A DNA stretch of 64,000 nt from contig JALOAI010000002.1 of the NCBI GenBank assembly GCA_023228945.1, forward strand, positions 1 to 64,000. Direction: 5' to 3'. The translations under genes were made by a program, and so were the position numbers. Below, piece by piece: positions 17,108-25,787 of this stretch; within the stretch, counting starts at the first letter, position 1, and the number at the start of each line of letters is the position of its first letter. Under the pieces are notes generated by a model. It had not been told where the DNA came from. It saw only the letters and a program-made list of their open reading frames with translations, and searched no databases. This DNA comes from Pigmentiphaga sp. (GTDB lineage Bacteria; Pseudomonadota; Gammaproteobacteria; Burkholderiales; Burkholderiaceae_B).

Positions 17108-17856
17108 ATGACGTACGTCCGCGCTTGGGCATCGTGGAAGACAATGCCGATTTACTGGAAGAGCTGCTGTTCTTCCTTGAAGGACAGGGGTATGCCGCCT
17201 GGGGCGTGGGCAGCGCCGAGGCGCTGTGGCGCACGCTGCATACCCGTCCCGTGGACATCATGCTGGTCGACCTCGGTCTGCCGGGTGAAGACGGCTTCGG
17301 CGTTATCGAGTATCTGCGCCAGTTGTCGGGCTTCGGGATCATCATCATCACGGCGCGTGGCGGCACCGACGATCGCCTTCGGGGCCTGGGCCTGGGTGCC
17401 GATAAATATCACATCAAGCCGGTGAACTTCGCCCAACTGACGGAAGATATCGAAGCCCTATGGCAGCGTATGCAAGCGAGCGGCAGGGCCCGAGGCGGTG
17501 CCGCGCCGATGGAAGAAGGCTGGGTGCTGGATGCGCTGGGCTCCTGCCTGGTCGATCCGGAGGGCCGCCGCTTGCCGCTCACGCCACAAGAGCTGGCCTT
17601 CATCGAGGTGCTGTATGGTGCGCCGGGCGAGGTCCAGAGCAAGACCCGGGTTCATGAGCGCCTGTTCGGCCCAGGCATGGGCGAGGCCGACACGCATCGT
17701 GTGGACGTCATCCTCAGCCGCCTGCGACGCAAAGCCGTGCAGCGGCGTTTTCAATTGCCGGTACGCACCATGTTCGGAAGAGGGCTGGTGTTTTCGCCAT
17801 CGCGCAGTGGCCAGACCGAGGACGCGAGAGATTCGAGAGAATCGAGACTGATATAA
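17104..17856 (+). CDS. OmpR-type response regulator
   Basis: A 250-residue protein. The receiver domain (residues 7-120) has the acidic pair ED in LGIVEDNADLLEEL, the phospho-acceptor in MLVDLGLPGEDGFGV, the Thr in IITARGG and the conserved Lys in YHIKPVNF. The C-terminal winged helix follows, with LTPQELAFIEVLYGAPGEVQ and THRVDVILSRLRRK. The start at 17104 overlaps the kinase stop by ATGA, so kinase and regulator are translationally coupled partners. The target genes are unknown; the large DUF4214 gene 64 bp downstream is the nearest candidate. Confidence 0.9.
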   Translation: MNDVRPRLGIVEDNADLLEELLFFLEGQGYAAWGVGSAEALWRTLHTRPVDIMLVDLGLPGEDGFGVIEYLRQLSGFGIIIITARGGTDDRLRGLGLGADKYHIKPVNFAQLTEDIEALWQRMQASGRARGGAAPMEEGWVLDALGSCLVDPEGRRLPLTPQELAFIEVLYGAPGEVQSKTRVHERLFGPGMGEADTHRVDVILSRLRRKAVQRRFQLPVRTMFGRGLVFSPSRSGQTEDARDSRESRLI

Positions 17857-17919
17857 AGCCGTTGTGGTCGGCATAGTGGCGAACGTTCACGTTTAGCCCA
17901 TCAATCCAGGCCGACTACC

Positions 17920-20487
17920 ATGATGACAAGCACAAGCGCCGGCCTCCTCCCGCAGGAGGGGGTCCAGTTTCCCCACGATACCGAAATCGCCGAATTGTTC
18001 CTGGCATATTTCGAGCGGGCTCCGGAGTATGAAGCCCTGGCCTATTACCGGGTCTTGTACGACATGCTGCGGGCGCAGGCCGCCGAAGCCGGTCACGGCC
18101 AAGAGCACGCCCGTTTGCAGTTGTCGGCGATCCTGTATGAAACCGGCGCCGCCAATGGCGAAATCCCCGCCGCCGTGATCGAGGACAACGGCGAGTTCGT
18201 CTCTTACCTCTATCAGAACATTCTGGGCCGCGAAGCCGATGCCGGCGGCCATGCCCATTGGCTGGCCGCGCTGGACGCCGGCATGAGCCGCGCCGGGCTG
18301 GTGGAAATTTTCCTGCGCGCCGCGGAGGAGGATCCGCGCGATGCCGCCTACGTGGGCAACCGCACCGAGGTGGCGCTCGCGTTCGCCGAGTGGCAAAACT
18401 CCAATCCGGCCATTCTGCCCGATCTGAAATACAACGCCGCCCAGGTGCTGGAAGGCGTGAACGAAGATCCCGCCACCGTGGAAGACGGGATGGCGAGGCT
18501 GTATGAGCAGCAACCACAGCCGCAGCCGCCGGAGCCGCCTCCCCCGCCGCCGCCGCCCTTGCCCGAGCCCAAGACATTCCTGCTCACGCCCGAGGAGGAC
18601 CACTTTGTCGGCACGATACGCAACGACGTTTTTCTGGCGCCGGCCTACCACGATGGCCATGGCCTGGCCGCCACGCTGCAAACCGGCGATGAACTCGATG
18701 GCGCCGGCGGCCGGGATCTGCTCGACGCCGATCTCTATGGTAGCGAGGCGACGCCGACGCTGACCTCGATCGAAACGCTGCGGGTGTACAACAGCGCCTC
18801 GGGCACCTCGGCGGTGCTCGATTTGTCGCAGGCCCAGGGCCAGCAGACGCTCGAAGTGCTGGCCAGCACAGGCGAGATCCTGGTCAGCCACGCGGGCGCG
18901 CTGCAGACCATCCGGGTGGTGGGGGCGCAAGCCGACGTGGTCGCGATCGAAGGGATTTCCACCACCGATCGGTTGCGGGTCGATCTCGAGGCCGTGTCGC
19001 AGCCCGACGACTGGGGCACGGTCTGGTTCGGCGACGAAGAAAGCACTTACGCCGAGAACGGCCCCTGGGTAATGTGGGCCGACGTTCTTGACTTGCACGT
19101 GACCGACAACACGGAGGGCGTCTACATTACCAACCTGGGCGCCACCACCATGAATATCGTGGCCCAGGGCGAGAACTTCGTGCGCTTCGAGGCCAATGCC
19201 GCCGAGGTGCTGCGGATCTCCGGCAGCGGCGATCTCTGGTTGTACGAATCGCCCATCATCGGCCATTTCAACCTCTGGGGCGAGTACCTGCGCGAGCTCG
19301 ACACCACCGGGTTCGACGGCAACCTGGGCGGGATCTGGATCTCCGACGCGGATGACCCCGCGTTTGCCGGCGCGCAGATCCGCCTGGGCGGCGGCTATCA
19401 GACCATAGGCTTCGACGGCGCCATCGCCGAGGGCGTCACCATCGCGGCCAGTACGGCGCCGGACTCCTGGACTACCTTGGAACTGATGCAGCGCGCCTAC
19501 GATTCGATCGCCGCCTTTGGCGCCGAGCAAGTGGTGGGAGTCAATGCCCTGGTACTGATGGAGGAAGCCGAGCGGGCGGATTATGAACTGCTGCACGGCG
19601 CCACCGCCTTCAGCTTCGGCTGGGGAATCGCGCACGGGCACACCGCCACCCTGCACGTCGGCGCCGAGGTGGACTACGTCGAGATGAGCGGCGACATGTC
19701 GCGCGGCTGGTACGACGGCGGCTTGATCGTGCAAAGCGAAGGCGTGCTGGAGGAGCTGGACGTCTACCTGGCCAACTGGGCCCCGGGCAGAGGCCAAGGG
19801 GTCGAGGCCGACGTCGCTCTCGAGGTGACGGCAAGCGAGCTGCGCATCGATATTGGCCAAGGCATGAGCTACAACTATGCCACCGAGGGTTCCACCACCT
19901 ATTTCCTGGAGCTTCGCGATGGTCTGCTGCCGGACGACGAATCGGGCTCGATCGAGTCCATCGTCTTCACCGGCGAGCAGGGTGTGATCTTCGACCTCGC
20001 CAAATCCAGCCTCGGCAGCTCGCTCGCCACCATCGACGCAGGCGAAATGACGGGTTATTTCGAGGTCGTCCTGACGGGACATCAAGGCCTGGAAGTCACC
20101 GGCTCGCAGGGCATGGACATCATCGTCCTGGATACCACGACCGACTGGTCGCCCGATGTCAACATCATCTACGGTCTCGATGGCGCCACGTTCGATACGG
20201 TGTCGTTCCGGCTGGAGGGAGCCTACGCCCCGTCGCACTGGAACTGGGACGCGATCGACGTTGGCGATGAGGCGACCGTGGCGGATGCCCTGGAAGCGGC
20301 GTTCAACGAGCTGGACGCGTCGGCCGGCGGCGTGGCGGGCTGGTTCGTCCGCGACGACTTCACCTATCTGCTGGCCAAGGAAGAACTGGACGGTCAGGAG
20401 GGCCGGGCGGCGGTGGCGCTGGACGGCACGGGATGGGATCTCTGGCCGGACCTCCTGGATGGCAGCACGCTGGATATCTGGCTCTGA
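17920..20487 (+). CDS. Large DUF4214-domain protein, probably type I secreted or surface protein
   Basis: An 855-residue acidic protein with no N-terminal signal peptide. Residues ~20-195 are helical and contain a DUF4214 repeat (SYLYQNILGREADAGGHAHW, then LDAGMSRAGLVEIFLRA). A Pro-rich linker at ~195-217 (QPQPPEPPPPPPPPLPEP) leads to FLLTPEEDHFVGTIRNDVF, a phrase common in cell-surface proteins secreted by type I systems. The remaining ~600 residues are beta-rich with no Cys-rich or enzyme motif. The C-terminus (WFVRDDFTYLL... then STLDIWL) is short, acidic and hydrophobic, as in T1SS substrates. No T1SS genes are in the window. ATGs at 17920 and 17923 are equally possible. Function is not recognised. 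Confidence 0.75.
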   Translation: MMTSTSAGLLPQEGVQFPHDTEIAELFLAYFERAPEYEALAYYRVLYDMLRAQAAEAGHGQEHARLQLSAILYETGAANGEIPAAVIEDNGEFVSYLYQNILGREADAGGHAHWLAALDAGMSRAGLVEIFLRAAEEDPRDAAYVGNRTEVALAFAEWQNSNPAILPDLKYNAAQVLEGVNEDPATVEDGMARLYEQQPQPQPPEPPPPPPPPLPEPKTFLLTPEEDHFVGTIRNDVFLAPAYHDGHGLAATLQTGDELDGAGGRDLLDADLYGSEATPTLTSIETLRVYNSASGTSAVLDLSQAQGQQTLEVLASTGEILVSHAGALQTIRVVGAQADVVAIEGISTTDRLRVDLEAVSQPDDWGTVWFGDEESTYAENGPWVMWADVLDLHVTDNTEGVYITNLGATTMNIVAQGENFVRFEANAAEVLRISGSGDLWLYESPIIGHFNLWGEYLRELDTTGFDGNLGGIWISDADDPAFAGAQIRLGGGYQTIGFDGAIAEGVTIAASTAPDSWTTLELMQRAYDSIAAFGAEQVVGVNALVLMEEAERADYELLHGATAFSFGWGIAHGHTATLHVGAEVDYVEMSGDMSRGWYDGGLIVQSEGVLEELDVYLANWAPGRGQGVEADVALEVTASELRIDIGQGMSYNYATEGSTTYFLELRDGLLPDDESGSIESIVFTGEQGVIFDLAKSSLGSSLATIDAGEMTGYFEVVLTGHQGLEVTGSQGMDIIVLDTTTDWSPDVNIIYGLDGATFDTVSFRLEGAYAPSHWNWDAIDVGDEATVADALEAAFNELDASAGGVAGWFVRDDFTYLLAKEELDGQEGRAAVALDGTGWDLWPDLLDGSTLDIWL

Positions 20488-20520
20488 ACCCATGCCCGCC
20501 CCCGCGGAAGCCGGGGGACT

Positions 20521-21450
20521 TCAAGGGGCGAAGGCCAGCCGCAGCCCCAGGTCCAGGGCGCGCGGCACCACCGAGGCGTGGCCCTCGCCCGGGATGAGCT
20601 CAAAGCCCACGTCCAGTCCGCGCACCTGGCCCAGACGGGTGGCCAGGTCGCGGTTGCCATCGATCATGCGCCGGCCGCCGCGGTGGCGTGTCAGGCGCTC
20701 CTGTTCGGTGACCGAAAGGGCGAGATCCGCCGGCCCCAGCCTTTGTTCATACTCGCCCACGCTGATGAGGACGCGGGCCGGCGGCAAGCCGGTGGCGGCC
20801 TCGCGCGGCAGATGACGCTCGGCGGCGCGCGCCAGATAGCCGTCGTCCCACCAAACGGAAGGGCTGGAGGCCAAATAAGTGCCGAATGCGCCCGGCCGCG
20901 TCAGCAGGGCATAGAGCACGCATAGGCCGCCCAACGAATGCCCGGCCAGTGCGGTACGGCGGGGGGCGATGGGAAATTGCCCGCGGAGCCCGGGCAGCAG
21001 ATCCTCGATCAGGAAGTCCAGCAAGGCATCGGCGCCGCCCGCCGGAGCGTCGCCGGCCGACTGGGTCTGCGGCGCCGGCGTGTAGTCGTAGGCACGGCGG
21101 TTGGCGCCGGGATAGCCGACCGCGACCAAAATGCCCGGCTCGGCCGGGGGGCGGCGCTTGGTGCCGGCATGATGGCGCAGCAGTGCCGTAGCCAGCTCGA
21201 AATGCTCGTCGCCCAGCAGGCAGGCCAGCGGCCAGCCGGCGGCGGGAGGCGCCGCAGCCGGCCACGACACCGCCACGCGATAGGCATCGCCGCCACGGGA
21301 ATGCAACACGCGCTCCGCCAGATGGGCGGCAACATGGTCCTGCCAGCCGGCGGGCCGCGGCCACGGCTCCGTCGCGGCAAGGCCATCGGGCGGCGGGCGG
21401 GTTTCGGATCGCGCCTGCGGAGGAAATCGATGAGGAGGGAGCGAAGACAT
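20521..21450 (-). CDS. IroE/Fes-like siderophore esterase (alpha/beta hydrolase)
   Basis: About 309 residues from an ATG at 21450. The alpha/beta-hydrolase core is clear: GILVAVGYPGANRRAYDYTP, the nucleophile elbow TALAGHSLGGLCVLYALL (Ser in GHSLGG), SSPSVWWDDGYL, and the late catalytic His in ELIPGEGHASVV. The AYDYTP and SPSVWW motifs are typical of enterobactin-type esterases (IroE, Fes), which cleave catecholate trilactones to release iron. It is transcribed away from the adjacent iron ABC importer and has a paralogue at 24752-25585. An upstream in-frame extension to 21558 lacks support. No clear signal peptide is seen. Confidence 0.8.
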   Translation of the reverse strand: MSSLPPHRFPPQARSETRPPPDGLAATEPWPRPAGWQDHVAAHLAERVLHSRGGDAYRVAVSWPAAAPPAAGWPLACLLGDEHFELATALLRHHAGTKRRPPAEPGILVAVGYPGANRRAYDYTPAPQTQSAGDAPAGGADALLDFLIEDLLPGLRGQFPIAPRRTALAGHSLGGLCVLYALLTRPGAFGTYLASSPSVWWDDGYLARAAERHLPREAATGLPPARVLISVGEYEQRLGPADLALSVTEQERLTRHRGGRRMIDGNRDLATRLGQVRGLDVGFELIPGEGHASVVPRALDLGLRLAFAP

Positions 21451-21602
21451 GGCGATGGCGGAAATGAGCAAAGGAGTGGCGGCCGGGGCGCTGAAAGCAT
21501 GCGATACTTCGGCCTTTGCCGCCCGCCCCGAGCGGGAGGCGTGTTTCGTCGGCCGCACTGCCCGGCGGAGTGAACCGATTCTGCCGAAAGAGCGAGCCGT
21601 TC

Positions 21603-22688
21603 GTGAATAGTAATACGTCTTATTCCAACGTTGCCCAGGCGGCGCCGGCCGAGGCCGCCGAAACCGCCGCGGCCTATCGCGGCATCCTGCGCTGGCGATG
21701 GTGGTTGCTGGCCCTGCTGGGCGCGGTGATCGCCGTGTCGATCCTGGTGGACTTTACGCTGGGGCCGGCCGGCCTGTCGCTGGAAGAACTGCTGGGCACG
21801 CTGTTCGATCCCGCTGGCGCCGATCCCACCACCCGCGTGATTGTATGGGACATCCGGCTGCCCTACGCCCTGATGGCGCTGGCCGTGGGCCTGGCCCTGG
21901 GCCTGGCGGGCGCCGAGATGCAGACCATCCTCAACAACCCCCTGGCCAGTCCGTTCACCCTGGGCCTGTCGTCGGCCGCCGCGTTCGGCGCCTCGCTGGT
22001 CATCGTGCTCGACGTCGCGGTGCCGGGCATCCCGGCATCGTGGATGATCGCCGCCAGCGCTTTCGTGTTCGCCCTGATGTCGGCGATGCTGCTCGATGCG
22101 GTGGCGCGCTGGGGCGGTATGAATACCTCCGGCGTGGTGCTGTTCGGCATCGCACTGGTGTTCTCATTCAACGCCTTGGTGTCGCTGGTGCAGTTCGTGG
22201 CCAGCGCCGAAGCGCTGCAGGGGCTGGTGTTCTGGACCATGGGCAGCCTGTCGCGCGCCACCTGGCCCAAGCTGGGCCTGCTGCTGCTGGTGTTCGCCGT
22301 AATCCTGCCGCTGGCGATGCGCGATGCCTGGCGCCTCACCGCCCTGCGGCTGGGCGAAGACCGCGCCGCCAGTTTCGGCATCGACGTGCGCCGCCTGCGC
22401 CTTACCTCGCTGCTGCGCATCAGCCTGTTATCCGCTCTGGCCGTGGCCTTCGTCGGCACCATCGGCTTCATCGGGCTGGTGGCGCCGCACATCGCGCGCC
22501 GGCTGTTCGGCGAGGATCACCGCTTTTATCTGCCCGGCAGCGCCTTGGTGGGCGGCGTGATCCTGTCGCTGGCGTCGATCGCGTCCAAGAATGTGGTGTC
22601 CGGCATCATCATCCCGGTCGGGATCGTGACGTCGCTGGTGGGTATTCCTTTCTTCATCGCGGTGGTGTTTCGCCGCCGTCTTCCCTGA
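21603..22688 (+). CDS. FecCD-family iron-siderophore ABC transporter permease
   Basis: A 361-residue permease with about nine TM helices. It has the FecCD signature stretches IRLPYALMALAVGLALGLAG, MQTILNNPLASPFTLGLSS and FIGLVAPHIARRLFGEDHR, the last of which contacts the ATPase. It imports ferric siderophore across the inner membrane. A GTG at 21603 (VNSNTSYSNVAQ) gives a normal N-terminus, and upstream codons are unsupported. Only one permease gene is present, so it presumably homodimerises. The ATPase gene starts 9 bases downstream. Substrate assignment rests on the neighbouring siderophore genes. Confidence 0.88.
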   Translation: MNSNTSYSNVAQAAPAEAAETAAAYRGILRWRWWLLALLGAVIAVSILVDFTLGPAGLSLEELLGTLFDPAGADPTTRVIVWDIRLPYALMALAVGLALGLAGAEMQTILNNPLASPFTLGLSSAAAFGASLVIVLDVAVPGIPASWMIAASAFVFALMSAMLLDAVARWGGMNTSGVVLFGIALVFSFNALVSLVQFVASAEALQGLVFWTMGSLSRATWPKLGLLLLVFAVILPLAMRDAWRLTALRLGEDRAASFGIDVRRLRLTSLLRISLLSALAVAFVGTIGFIGLVAPHIARRLFGEDHRFYLPGSALVGGVILSLASIASKNVVSGIIIPVGIVTSLVGIPFFIAVVFRRRLP

Positions 22689-22697
22689 GCGGCCGCC

Positions 22698-23474
22698 ATG
22701 CTGGAAATCCGCCATCTCACGGTGCCCTACGGCAAGCGCCGCGTCATTCCCGATTTGTCCGTCTCGGGCCTCGAGCAGGGCGCGATCACGGCCTTGCTGG
22801 GCCCCAACGGCAGCGGCAAGTCCACCTTGCTCAAAGCGTTGGCGGGCCTGAACCGCGCCGCCACGGGGGCCGTCTTGCTCGACGGCGAAGACCTCGCCCG
22901 CGCCAGCTTCGAGGCGCGGGCGCGCAAGGTCGTCTATCTGCCGCAGTCGCTGCCGGCGGCGGTGCATCTGCGGGTATTCGAGTCGGTGCTGGTGGCGGCC
23001 AACGCTTCGACTTACGGTGGCCGGATCACCGTGGCCGACGTGCAATCGCTGATCGAGCGTCTGGGCATCGGCCATCTGGCGATGCATTATCTCGATCAGT
23101 TGTCGGGCGGCCAGAAGCAACTGGTGGGGCTGGCCCAGGCCCTGGTGCGCCAGCCGCGCCTGTTGCTGCTGGATGAACCTTTGTCGGCTCTCGACTTGAA
23201 TTATCAATTCCATGTGATGGATCTGCTGGCCCACGAAACCCGGGAGCGCGGCCTGATCACGGTGATCGTGTTGCACGATCTGAACATCGCGCTGCGCCAT
23301 GCCGATGCGGCGCTGATGATTCGCCAGGGAGAACTGGTGGCGCAAGGCGCGCCGCGCGATGTGATTACGCCCGAGACGCTGGCCGCCGTCTACGGTGTCA
23401 GCGCGCGGGTGGAGCCCTGCTCGCGCGGCGTGCCACAAGTCATGATCGATGGCCTGCACGCCGTGGTTGCCTGA
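22698..23474 (+). CDS. Iron-siderophore ABC transporter ATP-binding protein (FecE-type)
   Basis: A 258-residue ATPase. Walker A is LLGPNGSGKSTLLKALAGL at about residues 33-51. The signature is DQLSGGQKQLVGLAQALV, Walker B LLLLDEPLSALDLNYQ, and the H-loop VIVLHDLNIA. The Q-loop YLPQSLPAAVHLRVFES is of the FepC/FecE kind. It powers the permease encoded immediately upstream. The following gap up to the binding-protein gene carries an inverted repeat. Confidence 0.92.
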   Translation: MLEIRHLTVPYGKRRVIPDLSVSGLEQGAITALLGPNGSGKSTLLKALAGLNRAATGAVLLDGEDLARASFEARARKVVYLPQSLPAAVHLRVFESVLVAANASTYGGRITVADVQSLIERLGIGHLAMHYLDQLSGGQKQLVGLAQALVRQPRLLLLDEPLSALDLNYQFHVMDLLAHETRERGLITVIVLHDLNIALRHADAALMIRQGELVAQGAPRDVITPETLAAVYGVSARVEPCSRGVPQVMIDGLHAVVA

Positions 23475-23510
23475 ATCGCGTCTGGCGGCGCCTGGCGAAA
23501 CTCCTTAAAA

Positions 23511-23531
23511 TGAGAATGCAACAAATTCTCA
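23511..23531. promoter_or_regulatory. Inverted repeat upstream of the siderophore-binding protein gene, possible Fur site
   Basis: TGAGAAT and ATTCTCA form perfect 7-bp arms with a 7-base spacer, 13 bp before the binding-protein ATG and preceded by TTAAAA. AT-rich dyads containing GAGAAT/ATTCTC are common in Fur-controlled promoters. It is only a moderate match to the classical 19-bp Fur box. Confidence 0.5.
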
Positions 23532-23543
23532 ATCCTGCCGACC

Positions 23544-24755
23544 ATGCGCCTTCCCGTCTTGTTTCATCGCTTCCTTCTCGTTGCCGCATTGACTGGCATG
23601 CCCGCCTTGGCGGCTGCCGCCCAGGCGGCAAACGGCGCCCCGCAAAGCGCGCCCGCCGCTACCGAGGCCAGCCGCCCCATCGTGGTCCGCGACGTGGCGG
23701 GCCGCGAGGTCACCCTGAAGGCACCGGCGCAACGCGTCGTGCTGGCGCAGGCCCGGCACTTGCCGGTGCTGGCGCTTTTGCACCCCGATCCCGCCAGCAT
23801 TCTCGTCGGTTGGTCCGATGAGCTGAAAACCTCGTTCGCCAATGAATATGCCGACTACGTCGCGGCCTTTCCGTCGCTTGCCGACGTTGCGGTGGTGGGG
23901 CGGCATACGCCCGACACGTTTTCGGTGGAGAGCGCGCTGGGCCAGCGTCCAGACCTCGTCATCCTGACCGCCGCCTTCGCGGGCATCCGCCCCGGCACCC
24001 ATCCGTCCGAGTCGCCGCTGATTCGCCGCCTGGAGGCGGCCGGGGTGCCGGTGGTCGTCATCGATTTCTTCATGGACCCCCTCGAGAATACGGTGCCCAG
24101 CCTGCGTTTGCTGGGCCAGGCGCTGGGCCGCGAGGAGCAAGCCGAGGCCTTCATCGATTTCTATCAAGAGCGGATGAACCGCGTGGCGGCACGCAACGCC
24201 GAGGCCGACGGCCCGCCGCCGCTGGTGTTCGTGCATGCGCATGCCGGCACCACCGATTGCTGCCATTCGCCGGGAGTGGGCACATTCAACGATATGATCC
24301 GCTATGCTGGCGGCCACAACATCGGCGCCGATGTGATCCGCAGCGCCACCGGCCAGCTCGGCTTCGAATACATCAACAGCCGCAATCCCAAGGTTTATGT
24401 GGCCACGGGCACCGGCGCGTCGCAGCGCACCAGCAGCGGGCTGGCCATCGGCTCCAACGCCACGCCCGAGGCGGCCGAGGCGAGTCTCGCGCGCGTGATC
24501 GAAAGCCAGGGCCTGGGAGCCCTCGAGGCCGTCCGCACGGGCAACGCCCATGGCATCTGGCACGCCTTCAACGATTCGCCGCTGCATGTGGTGTTCATCG
24601 AAGCGCTGGCGCGCTGGATCGATCCCGAACGCCACGCCGATGTGTCGCCCGAAGCCACCCTGGCCGAAATCAACCGCCGCTTCTTGCCGGTGCCGCTGCG
24701 CGGCACGTATATGGTCGACTTGTCCGCGCCGCTCACCCGGGCGGATCAGCCTTGA
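23544..24755 (+). CDS. Iron-siderophore ABC transporter substrate-binding protein
   Basis: A 403-residue periplasmic protein with a signal peptide (RFLLVAALTGMPALAAAA). It has the class III binding-protein pattern: VVRDVAGREVTLKAPAQRVV, RPDLVILTAAFAG, and GVPVVVIDFFMDPLENTVPS (typical of FepB/BtuF-like receptors). There is no lipobox, so it is probably soluble rather than a lipoprotein. A segment TTDCCHSPGVGTFNDMIRYA is typical of TroA-like siderophore binding domains. Its stop overlaps the TTG start of the next esterase gene. It delivers ferric siderophore to the FecCD/ATPase pair upstream. Confidence 0.85.
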   Translation: MRLPVLFHRFLLVAALTGMPALAAAAQAANGAPQSAPAATEASRPIVVRDVAGREVTLKAPAQRVVLAQARHLPVLALLHPDPASILVGWSDELKTSFANEYADYVAAFPSLADVAVVGRHTPDTFSVESALGQRPDLVILTAAFAGIRPGTHPSESPLIRRLEAAGVPVVVIDFFMDPLENTVPSLRLLGQALGREEQAEAFIDFYQERMNRVAARNAEADGPPPLVFVHAHAGTTDCCHSPGVGTFNDMIRYAGGHNIGADVIRSATGQLGFEYINSRNPKVYVATGTGASQRTSSGLAIGSNATPEAAEASLARVIESQGLGALEAVRTGNAHGIWHAFNDSPLHVVFIEALARWIDPERHADVSPEATLAEINRRFLPVPLRGTYMVDLSAPLTRADQP

Positions 24756-25585
24756 ACGCCGGCCCGGGCTTTGCCCGGGTGGATCGTTTTTTGCTGGCTG
24801 GCGCCGATGGCCTGCCGCGATATCGGATCCAGGTCGGCGTGCCGGCCGAGCCTCCGCCGGCGGCGGGGTATCCGGTGGCGTTCCTGCTCGATGGCGATGC
24901 CGCCATGCAGGCTCTGGAAGCCGGCGCCCAATCGGTCGAGGCCCGGGCCGGCGTGGCGGCATCGCCCGTGCTGGCGGTGGCAATTGGCTACGACTTGCCC
25001 GCCGACGAAGCGCTGGCCGCCCGGGCCTTCGACTACACGCCACCGGTGGCGGGCGAGCCGGCGGATCCCCGCGTACCGGCCTGGCGCAATGGTGGCGCCG
25101 ATCGTTTCCTGAACTGGATCGATCTCGCCTTGCGGCCGGAAGTCCGGCGCCGATACGCCGTGGATGCCGCGCGGCATACGCTTTGCGGACATTCCTACGG
25201 CGGCTTGTGCGTGCTGCACGCCTTGTGCTCAGACCCGGGCGGGTTCGAACGCTATCTGGCGGCCAGCCCCTCGATCTGGTGGCGCGATGGCTTCCTGTTG
25301 GGCAGCGCCGAGCGCCTGGCGGCATCCGGCCGGAAGATAACGGCACGCGTACTCCTGATGGTGGGCGACCGGGAAGCCTGGCACGCAAGGCCGGCGGGGC
25401 CCGATGGCACGGCGGCAAGCCGGCGTGGCGGCGCACCCACTTTGCCGGCTGTCCGCCAAGTGGCCACTGTTTTGGAGCGAGTGCCCGGCTTGCGCGTGTC
25501 GTTCGAGGCGGTCGCGGGTGGCACCCATGCCACGCTGCCGGCGCTGGCCGCCAGGCGCGCCCTGATGCTTGGCGGCCTGGACTAG
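24752..25585 (+). CDS. Second IroE/Fes-like siderophore esterase
   Basis: About 277 residues from a TTG at 24752, whose overlap with the preceding TGA (TTGA) and lack of any later good start support it. Core motifs: FLLDGDAAMQAL, VAIGYDLP, RAFDYTPPV, the nucleophile elbow TLCGHSYGGLCVLHAL, SPSIWWRDGFLLGSAERLA, and the catalytic His in GGTHATLPAL. It is a paralogue of the esterase at 20521-21450. Co-transcription with the binding protein suggests hydrolysis of imported ferric catecholate. There is no signal peptide, so a cytoplasmic role is likely; this is inference. Confidence 0.78.
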   Translation: MNAGPGFARVDRFLLAGADGLPRYRIQVGVPAEPPPAAGYPVAFLLDGDAAMQALEAGAQSVEARAGVAASPVLAVAIGYDLPADEALAARAFDYTPPVAGEPADPRVPAWRNGGADRFLNWIDLALRPEVRRRYAVDAARHTLCGHSYGGLCVLHALCSDPGGFERYLAASPSIWWRDGFLLGSAERLAASGRKITARVLLMVGDREAWHARPAGPDGTAASRRGGAPTLPAVRQVATVLERVPGLRVSFEAVAGGTHATLPALAARRALMLGGLD

Positions 25586-25661
25586 ATTGGAGGCGTCTGA
25601 ATCGTCGCGGGACTGGCAGCGCCGCCAGTCGAGGGGATTCGCACCCTTTCTGAATAAATGC

Positions 25662-25680
25662 AATAATGATAATTGATACC
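25662..25680. promoter_or_regulatory. Candidate Fur box upstream of siderophore biosynthesis genes
   Basis: AATAATGATAATTGATACC agrees with the 19-bp consensus GATAATGATAATCATTATC at 14 of 19 positions by hand count. It lies about 110 bp before the PPTase gene, at the head of the biosynthetic operon, as expected for iron repression. Confidence 0.65.
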
Positions 25681-25787
25681 ATTCGCGTTGCCTGCTCGCT
25701 GGGCTGGGTTCCATTTGCGCGAGCCCGCAGCCAGCACGGATGCCTTGCCTAGCGCTCTGGCGTCCAGTCGATCCGATTCATCCCATC

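Noticed and set aside
17893..20493. 866-codon open frame on the minus strand
   Set aside because: It is the complement of the DUF4214 gene. Its composition is unlike real proteins and there is no ribosome-binding site.
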